DNA from: Brevibacillus sp. SYP-B805
Lineage (GTDB): Bacteria; Bacillota; Bacilli; Brevibacillales; Brevibacillaceae
Direction of reading: 5' to 3'
Length of the DNA stretch: 64,000 nucleotides
NCBI RefSeq assembly: GCF_011059135.1
Contig: NZ_JAALGD010000003.1
Coordinates: 213,881 to 277,880 of the forward strand
Positions within the stretch are counted from its first letter, which is position 1. Every line of letters begins with the position of its first letter. A model generated the notes under the pieces. The model had not been told where the DNA came from, did not search any database, and saw only the letters and a list, made by a program, of their open reading frames with translations. This document shows, one piece after another, positions 25,183 through 33,771 of the stretch. The position numbers and the translations under genes were made by a program.

Positions 25183-25291
25183 CTATCCACAGCTGCTGTG
25201 GAAATCGTGTGGGTAAGATGTGGGCAACCTGTGCACAACAGCCTGGAACCCTTCCGCTTCCATGTGGATTTTCCTTGCATATTTATCCACA
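25183..25291. promoter_or_regulatory. DnaA-box array upstream of sda
   Basis: Seven 9-mers match or nearly match the DnaA box TTATNCACA. One perfect box is TTATCCACA at 25283-25291; CTATCCACA is at 25183-25191. In the opposite orientation are TGTGGAAAT (25197), TGTGGGTAA (25208), TGTGGGCAA (25219), TGTGCACAA (25230) and TGTGGATTT (25263). The four starting at 25197, 25208, 25219 and 25230 are spaced exactly 11 bases apart. The array begins nine bases upstream of the -35 of sda. Confidence 0.88.
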
Positions 25292-25335
25292 CACAGTCGA
25301 CATTTGTCGAACATTTCATGGAATATAGTGCGTGC

Positions 25336-25370
25336 AAAAAAAATATGGCCTGCCGCGCCAGGCAGCAGGC
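25336..25370 (-). terminator. Terminator after the 35-residue membrane peptide gene
   Basis: On the minus strand GCCTGC pairs with GCAGGC (inner CTGCC/GGCAG also possible), followed by CATATTTTTTTT. Confidence 0.8.
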
Positions 25371-25379
25371 TGACTTTCT

Positions 25380-25487
25380 TTACGCATGTGATGACAAACG
25401 AACAATCTCCGTGATCACGACCATGGCAAAAACCGCAAAACCTACCGTGCCCGTGACAAAAAGCAAGCGCTTCAGCTTATCTTCCAT
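25380..25487 (-). CDS. 35-residue single-span membrane peptide
   Basis: The frame reads MEDKLKRLLFVTGTVGFAVF, then AMVVITEIVRLSSHA. GAGGTGGTAATC precedes the ATG and a terminator follows, so it is probably a gene. One hydrophobic span (LLFVTGTVGFAVFAMVVI) with a basic N-terminus predicts a membrane peptide. No family is recognised. It lies upstream of sda on the same strand, separated by its terminator and the DnaA-box region. Confidence 0.68.
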   Translation of the reverse strand: MEDKLKRLLFVTGTVGFAVFAMVVITEIVRLSSHA

Positions 25488-25571
25488 GATTACCACCTCA
25501 TTTGTTCCTTCCCGATTGGCCAACTACCTATACATACGGAACCAGCAGCCAAAAGGTTACAGGTTTTCATG

Positions 25572-27812
25572 CTATCGCTGAGCGGTCCGAAACACGTATA
25601 CCGTATTCGTTTTCAATGCCTTGCCCTTTTCCGACCGCAAGCCGGTGGTGATTTTGCAGAAATAATAGGAGTCCGGGCGCAGCGGTTTGGACGGCTTGAC
25701 GGTAATGCTGCGTTTGTCCTTCGACAGCGATACCGTTGTCTTCACCACATTCCCTTCCTCGTCCTCCAGCCAAACATTCCGCTCCGACACCGTTTTGGCG
25801 TCCATTTTTTGGGTAAAGCCGATCTCGATCGACTTGGTCAAGGGAATCTCGTTGTCAACCTGCGGATAAACTTCGAAGCCCTCGAGGGATACACCCGCTT
25901 GTTTTGCAACCGTAAATGCGGCGATCGGCAGGGCGCGGAAGTAGAGGGTATAGGATTCGGCAGGTTTCCAACTTGTCCGGGGTGAAATCGTCCAGGCTCC
26001 TGCGGTTGTTGAGCTTTCCACCGTGGATGCTTCCCTGCCCCGGCTGTCCAGAACCAGAAAATCATCCGTCCCGGCACTTGGCCCTTTGTCCGGATCCAGC
26101 CGGAGGGTGATCGGACGGGTCGGGGACACGTTCGATGCTTGCCAGCCGGGACTTAGCTCGCGCAGGTAGCCGATTCCCCGTTTCTTCGGCGGCTTGTCGC
26201 CCTTTTTGGCCGCCGTCCATTCCAGCCAGAGATCCTGCCAGGCATAGGCTTGCAGCGCAGCGGAGGCTCCTCCGTTTTGCAGCAGGTTTTTCCATGCCAG
26301 GTTCATGCCATCGCCCTGAAGGTACAGATTGCGGCCATCCTCCCTGATCGCCTCGTCAGACAGGCGGTCAGGCGTCTGCGCCATCACCTCCGCGAGCGAA
26401 ATCCGTTCGTCGCGGACCGCATTGAGATAGTGGCCGGCCACCCAGCCTGTCCCGTCCTTGCTTTTCACTTTATACCAAAGATAACCGTCGCGTTCGATCG
26501 GACCATCCACAACGCCCGCCCGCTCCCGCATGGCCAGCGTATCGGTGATCCGGCCGTTCAGCCCCGGGGATTGACGGACGTTCAGCGCGGTGGTGAAGCC
26601 TGCCACCTCGACGGTATCTCCCTCGCGGATATGCCGGCGCTCCAGATCTTCTCCGGCCTTGTGGATGGGCAGCGGGGTCGTGTATGTAGTTTTGCCGGAT
26701 GGCACGCTCTCCCGCGGAATCCATTCCTTGGGGATGCGCGTGATCGGCTGGGCGAAATAGCTGCGCGCGAGGCTGATCACGCTGTCCTGATAAGCAGCCG
26801 TTTTGCGATACTTGTTGGGAATGTTGTGCGGATTGTTGTACGCCGACCAGCCGTTGTACGCCCAGATCGCGAAATACCAGCTCTCCATCTCGTCCATCTT
26901 CATCGAGCCGATGGCCGGCAGGCGCCCTGAGCGTGTGAGGGCACGTTTCTCCAGGAGAACCTGCGCTCCCGCTTCAATGTTATAGCGGATATCCGTCTTC
27001 AAGCGCGCCTGGTCGAAGCGCGTCTGGTTGGTCAGCTGCATGATGCCGATCCCGCCGTCGTAGCTGATCAGCGGCTTGCCGTTCGCATCGAACTGGCGCC
27101 AGTTGCTTTCCTGCCAGGCGATCGCCTTCAAGATGACGGCGGGGATGTTGTATTTGGCGGCTGCTTCTTCCAGCATCCGCTCCACCTCATGCAGCGGCGG
27201 GTTTTTGCTGTTTTTGGCCTCCGCCGCCATGGCGATTCGTCCGACTGCCGTCTCCGTCTGGGACAGCTTGTGCCACGGTTCTCCGCCCCAACGTTCCGTG
27301 ACGCGCCGGGACGGAAACGCTTCGGCATCGCCCTGGTCAAAGACGGAGTAGCTGATGGCAAGCCCCTCTTGCGCAAGCGTTACCTGCCCCTGCAGATACT
27401 CCTCCGATTGATACGTCAGCCGGGGAGCTTGTCCCCCTTTTACCAGCCAGTAACGGACGGCCCCGCCCGATGCCTCTTCCTGCCAGACGATCACCAAATC
27501 CTGTTGGCCGTCACCGTCGGCATCTCCCTGCAGGGCGGTCAACGGCTGGTAAAAAACCGGCGCTGTCTGCTCGAAAAAGATACGCTGCTCCCCGGCAAGC
27601 GTCATCGTGTACGCATCGCCCTGCTTGGACCACGCCAGCTGCTCCGCCGAAGCCGGGTTGCCATCCACCTCCACCGTTAGCGATGAACGGTCCGCGAGCT
27701 TGATCGCTGCCATACCGGCGGCATGGGAAGGCAGCTGTATGGAGAACGGCAGGGCCGCAATGGCAGCCCATGAGAACAGCATGATGCAAATTTTCCGTGT
27801 TTTCTGTTTCAT
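25572..27812 (-). CDS. Secreted multi-domain lytic transglycosylase (SLT, SH3, Big_5-like)
   Basis: A 746-residue exported protein. The signal peptide (ICIMLFSWAAIAALPFSIQL) is followed by a domain with an EF-like DADGDGQQD (about 100), then a transglycosylase domain at about 215-360 (AAAKYNIPAVILKAIAWQES with the catalytic Glu in QES, later GGIGIMQLTNQT and WAYNGW). An SH3-type domain follows (TALNVRQSPGLNG to YKVKSKDGTGWVAGHYL, about 410-470). The last 100 residues (NEIPLTKSIEIGFTQKMDAK, then KPLRPDSYYFCKITTGL) form a Big_5 Ig-like domain. It probably cleaves peptidoglycan at the surface. ATG 27812 (MKQKTRK) with GAGGAG upstream is preferred over 27839 and 27866. Confidence 0.88.
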   Translation of the reverse strand: MKQKTRKICIMLFSWAAIAALPFSIQLPSHAAGMAAIKLADRSSLTVEVDGNPASAEQLAWSKQGDAYTMTLAGEQRIFFEQTAPVFYQPLTALQGDADGDGQQDLVIVWQEEASGGAVRYWLVKGGQAPRLTYQSEEYLQGQVTLAQEGLAISYSVFDQGDAEAFPSRRVTERWGGEPWHKLSQTETAVGRIAMAAEAKNSKNPPLHEVERMLEEAAAKYNIPAVILKAIAWQESNWRQFDANGKPLISYDGGIGIMQLTNQTRFDQARLKTDIRYNIEAGAQVLLEKRALTRSGRLPAIGSMKMDEMESWYFAIWAYNGWSAYNNPHNIPNKYRKTAAYQDSVISLARSYFAQPITRIPKEWIPRESVPSGKTTYTTPLPIHKAGEDLERRHIREGDTVEVAGFTTALNVRQSPGLNGRITDTLAMRERAGVVDGPIERDGYLWYKVKSKDGTGWVAGHYLNAVRDERISLAEVMAQTPDRLSDEAIREDGRNLYLQGDGMNLAWKNLLQNGGASAALQAYAWQDLWLEWTAAKKGDKPPKKRGIGYLRELSPGWQASNVSPTRPITLRLDPDKGPSAGTDDFLVLDSRGREASTVESSTTAGAWTISPRTSWKPAESYTLYFRALPIAAFTVAKQAGVSLEGFEVYPQVDNEIPLTKSIEIGFTQKMDAKTVSERNVWLEDEEGNVVKTTVSLSKDKRSITVKPSKPLRPDSYYFCKITTGLRSEKGKALKTNTVYVFRTAQR

Positions 27813-27887
27813 TGGTATATGTCCGCTCCTCTTATGCATCCATCTTTCTCTCTTTTTTTGACGCACCAGGGGGCGATTGGTTGCTGT

Positions 27888-29096
27888 TCAGACAACCGTC
27901 TGTCGGGGAATGCGGAGCCGCAGCCTCTCCTCCATCCGGTACAAGCTCCACGCGACGACAAGACCCACCGCCAGGCAGAGGGACCAGGGCAGCCAGGGAC
28001 AGGACCAATGTTGGCCGAGATCGTACATCCAACCTCCGGCTACCTGGCCGATCGAACCGCCGATCGCCAGCGAATATCCGTTAAACCCGTAATAGGCGCC
28101 CGTCAGCTCTTTCGGGGCGAATCGGGGCACCATATCCACCAGCTGCGGCGCGGAGATCATCGTGCCGAGCGCGAACACAAAGGCGTCCGCCAGAAAGATC
28201 CAGAGCGAGTTGGCAAACGTCAGCAGAAACAGCCCGATCCCCATCACTAGCGAGCCGATCCCGATCAGGACAAAGCGCTGGCTGTATCCTTCCAGCAGGC
28301 GGACCACTTTCATCTGAAACAGAATGATAAAGACGGAGACGGAAGCGAGCACGATCCCCACCGCCTCCTTGTCTCCCAGCTCGTCCTCCACCAGCTTGGG
28401 AATGCTGAGAAACAGCTGCATGTACAGGTAATAGTACCCGATCAGCACAAGGGTGTACCGGACAAACTGACGATCTTTCAACACATGGACGATGCTGCCG
28501 ACGATGCTCGTGCGGATGCTGTCCGCCTTGATAGGCGGCAGCCGGAAGAAGATGAGCGCGGCGCTCGCATAAAACAGCCCGCCTGCAAGGAGCGACAGCC
28601 AGAAGAAATCGACGGCCGCCAGCGCCGTCCCGATCAGTTGGGAGCCCACCACCCCGATGTTGGAGAGGACGTTTTTCAGGGCGAAGACGTCTTTGCGGAT
28701 CGCGTCCGGCGTCAGGATGGCAAACGCGGCCGAGACGGCAGGTTCAAACAGGGAGCCCCCCAACCCGGAAAGAACAGCCGCTCCGAAAAAGTGCCACGTC
28801 TCCGTACAGAAGGCAAACATGGCGAAGCCGGTCGCCCGCACCGCCATGCCGAGCACCATCGATCCTTTATAACCAAACGCATCCGCGACGGCACCGCCGA
28901 GAAATGCAAATCCCTGCTGGGAGAACTGGCGGACGGCCAGTACGAGCCCGGCCATCGCCAGCGTCCAGCCGATGCTGCCGGTAAGATGCAGCGTCAGATA
29001 CGGAATGAGTGCGTAAAACCCCATATTCATCAAAAACGATGTCAGCAGGAGCAGTTTGACGGAGCCCGGCATCGTCTGCCACAATGCGCGCGACAC
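27888..29096 (-). CDS. MFS transporter
   Basis: A 402-residue twelve-span major facilitator. The loop 2-3 signature is GGAVADAFGYKGSMVLGMAVRATG (about 67-90), and the N-terminus (SFLMNMGFYALIPYLTLHLTG) resembles drug-export members. The substrate is unknown. The start is GTG at 29096 with GGGGGA upstream. It is divergent from a LysR-type regulator 128 bases away, so control by that regulator is plausible. Confidence 0.88.
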   Translation of the reverse strand: MSRALWQTMPGSVKLLLLTSFLMNMGFYALIPYLTLHLTGSIGWTLAMAGLVLAVRQFSQQGFAFLGGAVADAFGYKGSMVLGMAVRATGFAMFAFCTETWHFFGAAVLSGLGGSLFEPAVSAAFAILTPDAIRKDVFALKNVLSNIGVVGSQLIGTALAAVDFFWLSLLAGGLFYASAALIFFRLPPIKADSIRTSIVGSIVHVLKDRQFVRYTLVLIGYYYLYMQLFLSIPKLVEDELGDKEAVGIVLASVSVFIILFQMKVVRLLEGYSQRFVLIGIGSLVMGIGLFLLTFANSLWIFLADAFVFALGTMISAPQLVDMVPRFAPKELTGAYYGFNGYSLAIGGSIGQVAGGWMYDLGQHWSCPWLPWSLCLAVGLVVAWSLYRMEERLRLRIPRQTVV

Positions 29097-29224
29097 GGTG
29101 ATTCCCCCGTTTCCAAAATTCTACACTTTCCAGATACCAACAGCTTAAAAAAAGGGGTATAATTTGGGAAACGATCATTTTTGTTAATAGTAATGAAAAA
29201 AATACATAAGAGGCGAATGTTGCA

Positions 29225-30106
29225 ATGGATTTTGAGCAATTGCGGGCATTTTACACGCTAGCCCAAACGAAAAACTTTACCAAAGCGGCGGAAATGCTCC
29301 ATCTTGTGCAGTCGACCGTCACGATGCGGATCAAGCAGCTGGAGGAAAAGGTGGGCAAACCGCTGTTCATCCGGGATAAAAGAAGCGTGGAAATCACCCA
29401 GGCCGGCTTGACGCTGCTTCCCTATGCGGAACGCATTCTCAAGCTTGCCCAAGAAGGCTTGAGCGAAGTTTCGGCCCTGCAGCCCTATGAAGATTATCTC
29501 TCCATCGGCAGCCTGAATTCCGTCTGGACCTTCGTGCTGGAACCGATCCTGAAAGAATACCATACGCGTTACCCGAACATCGCCGTGCGCACGAAAACCG
29601 GCCATTCCTCCGACGTGATCCAGTACCTCCTGGATAACCTGATCCAGATCGGGATTGTCTACATCCCGCCTTCCATGCCCAGCTTCGAAGTGATCCCCTG
29701 TTACGAGGACGAGATCGTGCTGGTCGCTTCCCCGGATGATCCGGTGGTCAGGGAGAAAAGCATCGATGCCCGCGATCTGGCCCGGCTGCCGCTCGTCTAC
29801 ATGAACTGGGGGCCTCCGTTTCATCAATGGATCATGGACACGCTGCCCCGCAGCTACGTTCCCAAGCTGCAGATCGACAAGGCGGAGCTGGCCATCGATC
29901 TGGTCAGGGAAAAAGTGGGGGTCAGCCTCGTCACCCGCTCTATCGTGAAAGGGGAGCTGGCATCCGGCACCCTGCGGGAGATCGAAATCATCGGCAACAA
30001 GCCACCCAAACGCTCCGCCTACATCGTGCTCCCCAAGGAAAAAAAGAACAGGCCGAGCGTGGAAAAATGGCTGAACCTGATGCGGGAATTCGGCTATTCG
30101 ATTTAA
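29225..30106 (+). CDS. LysR-family transcriptional regulator
   Basis: A 293-residue LysR-type regulator. The N-terminal winged helix is clear (MDFEQLRAFYTLAQTKNFTK, then AAEMLHLVQSTVTMRIKQLE), followed by a two-lobed ligand domain from about residue 88. Members of this class often control the gene transcribed divergently, here an MFS transporter. The inducer is not predictable. GAGGCGAATG precedes ATG 29225, and TATAAT at about 29157 could be its -10. A hairpin (AGGCGGA/TCCGCCT) follows the stop without a T-run. Confidence 0.92.
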   Translation: MDFEQLRAFYTLAQTKNFTKAAEMLHLVQSTVTMRIKQLEEKVGKPLFIRDKRSVEITQAGLTLLPYAERILKLAQEGLSEVSALQPYEDYLSIGSLNSVWTFVLEPILKEYHTRYPNIAVRTKTGHSSDVIQYLLDNLIQIGIVYIPPSMPSFEVIPCYEDEIVLVASPDDPVVREKSIDARDLARLPLVYMNWGPPFHQWIMDTLPRSYVPKLQIDKAELAIDLVREKVGVSLVTRSIVKGELASGTLREIEIIGNKPPKRSAYIVLPKEKKNRPSVEKWLNLMREFGYSI

Positions 30107-30309
30107 AGGAGGCGGAATTGCTTTCCTAGGCTGCATCAGAATCCGCCTGATGTCCATCTGCTCGCCTGGAAGGATGGGCACCTGAAAATGGCGAGTATCA
30201 ATGAGGCCTTTGCAAACAGGTGGCCGCATGCAGCCCTCTCACTCCGTCAGATCGGCAAGACAGGACTCATCCTCGTCCACGGACGGGAACCGGACAGCAA
30301 GCCTGTTGC

Positions 30310-30996
30310 CTATCGATTGGAACCGGACAGGTTGACGCTCTTGCCGCTCCCCGTCCTCCATTTTCGGATCGCCGCCTCATAGGCGTAAGCACCCAACGAG
30401 CAGCAGGCCGCGGCGAAGGACAGCCCGCCGAGCACGTCGCTGGCATAATGGACGCCCAGATAGACGCGGCTGATGCTGATCAGGACCACCAGCACAAGCG
30501 GCGGAAGGGAAAGCCAGCCTGCAAGAGGACGCCCGCCGCAGCGTTTGGCGATCAGCAGGCTGAGCAAGAGATAAAAGGCGCCGCCTACCATGGCATGTCC
30601 GCTGGGAAAAGAGGCGGAGCCGGGCAGGTCGATCAGATTGAAGCCGCTGGGGCGGGAGCGGTCGAAGAGAAGCTTGGCCGTCTCGTTCAACAGCTCGCCC
30701 ACGCCCAGCGTCAGCAGCAGCAGGACGGCTTCGATGCGAATCCCCCGAAAATACGCGCCGATCATCAGGAGAATCGCGACGGGAATCAGCCCCTCGGGGC
30801 CGCCCAAATGGGTGATGGCCGCAAGCGCCGCCGTCAGCCCATCGGATCGCAGGGAGGCTACCAGCCGGAACGCAGCCTGATCCAATGGTGCCAGCGCGCC
30901 GGACAAATAGCCCGCAGCTATCCCTGCGAAAACAACGAACCAGACGGCCGCCCAGGTCAATGAGTGTTTGTGCCAACCAGCGCTTCTGTTTGTCAT
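30310..30996 (-). CDS. PAP2-family membrane phosphatase
   Basis: A 228-residue protein with about six membrane spans and the three PAP2 motifs: KLLFDRSRPSG, SFPSGHAM and SRVYLGVHYASDV. Such enzymes remove phosphate from lipid phosphates such as undecaprenyl pyrophosphate or phosphatidylglycerol phosphate at the outer membrane face. The ATG at 30996 has AAGGAGAG upstream and overlaps the yqxD stop by ATGA, so the two are translationally coupled. Confidence 0.9.
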   Translation of the reverse strand: MTNRSAGWHKHSLTWAAVWFVVFAGIAAGYLSGALAPLDQAAFRLVASLRSDGLTAALAAITHLGGPEGLIPVAILLMIGAYFRGIRIEAVLLLLTLGVGELLNETAKLLFDRSRPSGFNLIDLPGSASFPSGHAMVGGAFYLLLSLLIAKRCGGRPLAGWLSLPPLVLVVLISISRVYLGVHYASDVLGGLSFAAACCSLGAYAYEAAIRKWRTGSGKSVNLSGSNR

Positions 30997-31448
30997 GTGT
31001 ATGTCTCTCCTTCCTCCATGCATGCACGCAGCGCCCGCTCAAACCGCCGGTCGTCCTCCGCCGTACGGGCCGCCGGACCGCGCGTACGGCCGCCGGACCG
31101 GCGATAGCGCGCCTGCTCGTTCCGCACTTCCAACTGAAAGAGGATGCGTGCTTCGTCAAAGATGACCCCATGCGGAGACAGGGCTTTGGCCCGTTTGCCC
31201 AACACCATCGCCGCCAACCCCGTATCCTGGGTGACGACCACATCCCCCGCCCGCACATCGTTGGCAATCTTCATGTCCACCGCTTGCGGTTCGGCATCGA
31301 CCGTCACATGATCGGGGCCGGTCAGCTGATGGTTGGTGCTGGCATACGTGACGCACCGCCATCCTTTTTGCCGGCAGAACGCCTGGGCGATGGCCAGCGC
31401 CTGCCGGGGACAAGCATCGGCATCGATTAACAGTCGTTTGTCCGTCAC
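30993..31448 (-). CDS. yqxD: UPF0178 family protein (YqxD/YaiI)
   Basis: A 151-residue protein with a NYN/PIN-like nuclease fold: LLIDADACPRQALAIAQ at the N-terminus, VDMKIANDVRAGDVVVTQDTGLA in the middle and ALSPHGVIFDEARILF. The conserved aspartates fit a metal site, but activity is unproven for the family. The C-terminal 35 residues are Arg-rich (RYRRSGGRTRG). The start at 31448 is ATG. It overlaps the PAP2 start by four bases. Confidence 0.88.
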   Translation of the reverse strand: MTDKRLLIDADACPRQALAIAQAFCRQKGWRCVTYASTNHQLTGPDHVTVDAEPQAVDMKIANDVRAGDVVVTQDTGLAAMVLGKRAKALSPHGVIFDEARILFQLEVRNEQARYRRSGGRTRGPAARTAEDDRRFERALRACMEEGETYT

Positions 31449-31530
31449 AGCAACCTCCCTGCATGGTCCAAAATCTCAACATCCTCCCTCTCCATTTCGC
31501 CCGGTTTCTGCTAAGATGGAGGAGAGAGGA

Positions 31531-31857
31531 GTGAACAGCAACGTGCGGTACCGATTCGTTTACGATGAACGCCTGGGGATCCGGCTGCCTGACCTGCAGT
31601 TGGATTGGGAAGAATATACCTCCGATGAGCAGAGCAGCATCCTGCTGGAATGGGAAGGGATCCGTTCCGCCATCCCCGACCGGATCATACAGTTGGAGGC
31701 GATCATCAATCAGAAGCAGGCGCAGCTTTCTGAAGAGGATGATTTTGCCGTCGCCTGCCGGCTGGTCAGCGACATCCACGAGCTTGCCAGTATCATCAAC
31801 GATTTGAATATCTGGTTCCGCGTCCAGCAGGATGTGGATGCCAAGGTGCATGGATGA
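31531..31857 (+). CDS. Conserved hypothetical protein, 108 residues
   Basis: A soluble acidic protein: NVRYRFVYDERLGIRLPDLQ, then LDWEEYTSDEQSSILLEWEG, then a helical region (IIQLEAIINQKQAQLSEEDDF) and ASIINDLNIWFRVQQDVD. No family is recognised. The GTG at 31531 is chosen because AGGAGAGAGGA lies upstream; an in-frame ATG at 31516 would sit inside that site. A terminator follows directly. Confidence 0.7.
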   Translation: MNSNVRYRFVYDERLGIRLPDLQLDWEEYTSDEQSSILLEWEGIRSAIPDRIIQLEAIINQKQAQLSEEDDFAVACRLVSDIHELASIINDLNIWFRVQQDVDAKVHG

Positions 31858-31861
31858 GGAG

Positions 31862-31890
31862 AAACCACCACAGCGCTCGTGGTGGTTTTC
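31862..31890 (+). terminator. Terminator after the 108-residue hypothetical gene
   Basis: AAACCACCAC pairs with GTGGTGGTTT around AGCGCTC, followed by TCTGC. The convergent EamA gene stops just beyond it. Confidence 0.8.
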
Positions 31891-31893
31891 TGC

Positions 31894-32829
31894 TTACATC
31901 TTCATGCTTTGCTCCCCCGTCGCCCTCGCCGCTTTCAACCGCTGCCAAAGCGCGGCTCCCTGGCGGACGAGGAAAACGCCGCCGAGAATCATGACGGCTC
32001 CCAGCCACTGCCACCCGTTCATCTTCTCCCCGATCCAGACCATCGCCACCAGGATGGCGGTGACGGGCACCAGATACATGAACGGCATCACCCGCGAGGC
32101 GCCCTGCACTTCCATGCCGTAGTTCCAGACCGCGAGCGAATAGGCGGTGACGGGATACGCTGCATAAAGAAGCGACCACCAGGCCGACGCCGGCAGTGCC
32201 GCCCAATGCACACTCATCAAGTCCGCCCCGCAGTACAACGCCAGAAACAGCGACCCGAACAGGGCGGTATAGAGGGTGATTTTCATGGCCGAATACGTTT
32301 TGGTCAAACGGGCGGTCGTAAACGGATAGCAGCCAAACAGGAAGCTGGCGACCCCCGCGATCACGTCTCCCCGAAGCGATTCGAGGGTAAAGGAGAGGCC
32401 GTGCTCCCCCGCCCCCTTGACCAGGATCACGCCCGTAACCGCCAGCAGCGAGCCGGCGATCAGCATCGGCGTGAGGCGTTCCTGTCGTTTCAGCAGCGCG
32501 ATCGCCACCGTAAAGATCGGGGACATGGCTACCAGGAGCGAGGCATTGGTCGCCGTCGTATATTTCAGGGAGGCGACGAACAGCGTCTGATACAGGGTAA
32601 TCCCCACCAGGGCAGCCAGCAGAAAAGCCGGGATGTCCCGCTTGCGGATGCCGAGGGTGCCCTCTCTCCATTTCACCAGGAAGAGGAGGACCGGGATGAC
32701 CAGCAAGAAGCGCGTCAGGGTAAAAACATCGGGCGACAGCGCCTGCATGCCGAACTTTCCGATGGTGTAATTCGCTCCCCAAATGACGACGACGGCAGCC
32801 AGCATGAGATCCACGGTCGATTTACGCAT
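31894..32829 (-). CDS. EamA-family (drug/metabolite) transporter
   Basis: A 311-residue protein with ten membrane spans in two EamA repeats: MLAAVVVIWGANYTIGKFGM to GVILVKGAGEHG, and DVIAGVASFLFGCYPFTTAR to GGVFLVRQGAALW. Members export amino acids, purines or drugs; the substrate is unknown. The ATG at 32829 has GGAGCAG upstream and overlaps the end of the upstream YczE-type gene by eight bases, so both are one transcription unit. Confidence 0.9.
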   Translation of the reverse strand: MRKSTVDLMLAAVVVIWGANYTIGKFGMQALSPDVFTLTRFLLVIPVLLFLVKWREGTLGIRKRDIPAFLLAALVGITLYQTLFVASLKYTTATNASLLVAMSPIFTVAIALLKRQERLTPMLIAGSLLAVTGVILVKGAGEHGLSFTLESLRGDVIAGVASFLFGCYPFTTARLTKTYSAMKITLYTALFGSLFLALYCGADLMSVHWAALPASAWWSLLYAAYPVTAYSLAVWNYGMEVQGASRVMPFMYLVPVTAILVAMVWIGEKMNGWQWLGAVMILGGVFLVRQGAALWQRLKAARATGEQSMKM

Positions 32830-33475
32830 GGATCTGCTCCTTCGGCCGCTGTCCGTATGATTTCGCCATGACGCGTTCCCAGAAAGGGATGGTCCGCTGA
32901 ATCAACGGCCCCGTAAAGACGGCAATCACCAAGGTCCCGATCGATACGGGACCGCCCAGAAGCGCGCCCATTCCGAGCACGGTGATTTCGATAGCCATCC
33001 GCACGGCTTGAATGCTCCAGCCCATCCGCTCATGGAGCGCCAGCATGAAGCTGTCGCGCGGCCCGGCCCCCAGCCTCGGGGAGATGTACATCCCGATCCC
33101 GACGGCCATGATCACAAGGCCGCCCAGGAACAGCAGGATCCGTGCCGGCAGCCCGCTGACATGGGGAACCGCCCCCATCCACATGAACAGATCGATAAAC
33201 AGGCCGAATGCCACCATGTTGAGGATGGTGCCGATTCCCGGCTTGATCTTCCCCAGCAGGTAGGAAAGAAGAATGATGAGGACTCCGATCAATTGCGACC
33301 AGATGCCGATGGTCAATCCAAACGTCTTTTGCAGTCCGATATGCAGGACATCCCACGGCGAAACGCCAAAATCTGCTTCTATCGTCATCACAACGCCGTA
33401 GGCAATCACAGCCAGGCCCAACAGAAACATCAGATACCGGACGACCAGTTCTCTCCCACTCCTGCCGTCAGCCAC
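32822..33475 (-). CDS. YczE/YyaS-type integral membrane protein
   Basis: A 217-residue protein with five to six membrane spans: VVRYLMFLLGLAVIAYGVVM, GVSPWDVLHIGLQ, GIWSQLIGVLIILLSYLLG and GMYISPRLGAGPRDSFMLAL. The GxSPWDVL and GAGPRD signatures identify the YczE/YyaS family, whose function is unknown. The start is GTG at 33475 with AGGTGGATC upstream. It is coupled to the EamA transporter downstream by an overlap. Confidence 0.87.
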   Translation of the reverse strand: MADGRSGRELVVRYLMFLLGLAVIAYGVVMTIEADFGVSPWDVLHIGLQKTFGLTIGIWSQLIGVLIILLSYLLGKIKPGIGTILNMVAFGLFIDLFMWMGAVPHVSGLPARILLFLGGLVIMAVGIGMYISPRLGAGPRDSFMLALHERMGWSIQAVRMAIEITVLGMGALLGGPVSIGTLVIAVFTGPLIQRTIPFWERVMAKSYGQRPKEQIHA

Positions 33476-33508
33476 GGTGGATCCACCTTCTCCCCCACGG
33501 AATTCTCT

Positions 33509-33739
33509 CTACTGCCATTTGGCGACAATCTCGTAAAAAATGCCGTCTTTGCGGTAATATGCCATCACTTGCGGCTGCGCAAAGCTGTGCCGCAGGGTGT
33601 CCAGATCAAGCGCCTCTGCGGCCAGCCTGAGCTGGCGCTGCTTTTTCTCCTGATCGACATACTCGATCACCAGGTCAACCGCTTCTTCGCGGCAATGCGC
33701 CAGCAGCTCCTCCGGCGATCCAAACGCGATCCGTTTCAT
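33509..33739 (-). CDS. Small hypothetical protein, 76 residues
   Basis: A soluble 76-residue protein starting MKRIAFGSPEELLAHCREEA and ending YYRKDGIFYEIVAKWQ. It is predicted alpha-beta, with no signature I recognise. AAGAGGTGAGACG precedes the ATG at 33739. It lies between rnz and the YczE-type gene on the same strand, 33 bases downstream of rnz and 33 bases before the next gene, and may be cotranscribed with either. Confidence 0.75.
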   Translation of the reverse strand: MKRIAFGSPEELLAHCREEAVDLVIEYVDQEKKQRQLRLAAEALDLDTLRHSFAQPQVMAYYRKDGIFYEIVAKWQ

Positions 33740-33771
33740 CGTCTCACCTCTTCACCCCGAGCCCTTGATGA

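Noticed and set aside
25183..25291. The DnaA-box cluster as a replication origin
   Set aside because: No dnaA, dnaN or AT-rich unwinding region is adjacent, and the cluster sits exactly upstream of the sda promoter, which explains it.
30107..30120. AAAGGAGG followed by TTG after the LysR-type gene
   Set aside because: The frame ends after three codons. The sequence is better explained as the left arm of a hairpin (AGGCGGA with TCCGCCT).
30188..30382. A 64-codon frame between the LysR and PAP2 genes
   Set aside because: It overlaps the convergent PAP2 gene, has only a distant ribosome binding site and resembles nothing known. A decayed fragment cannot be excluded.
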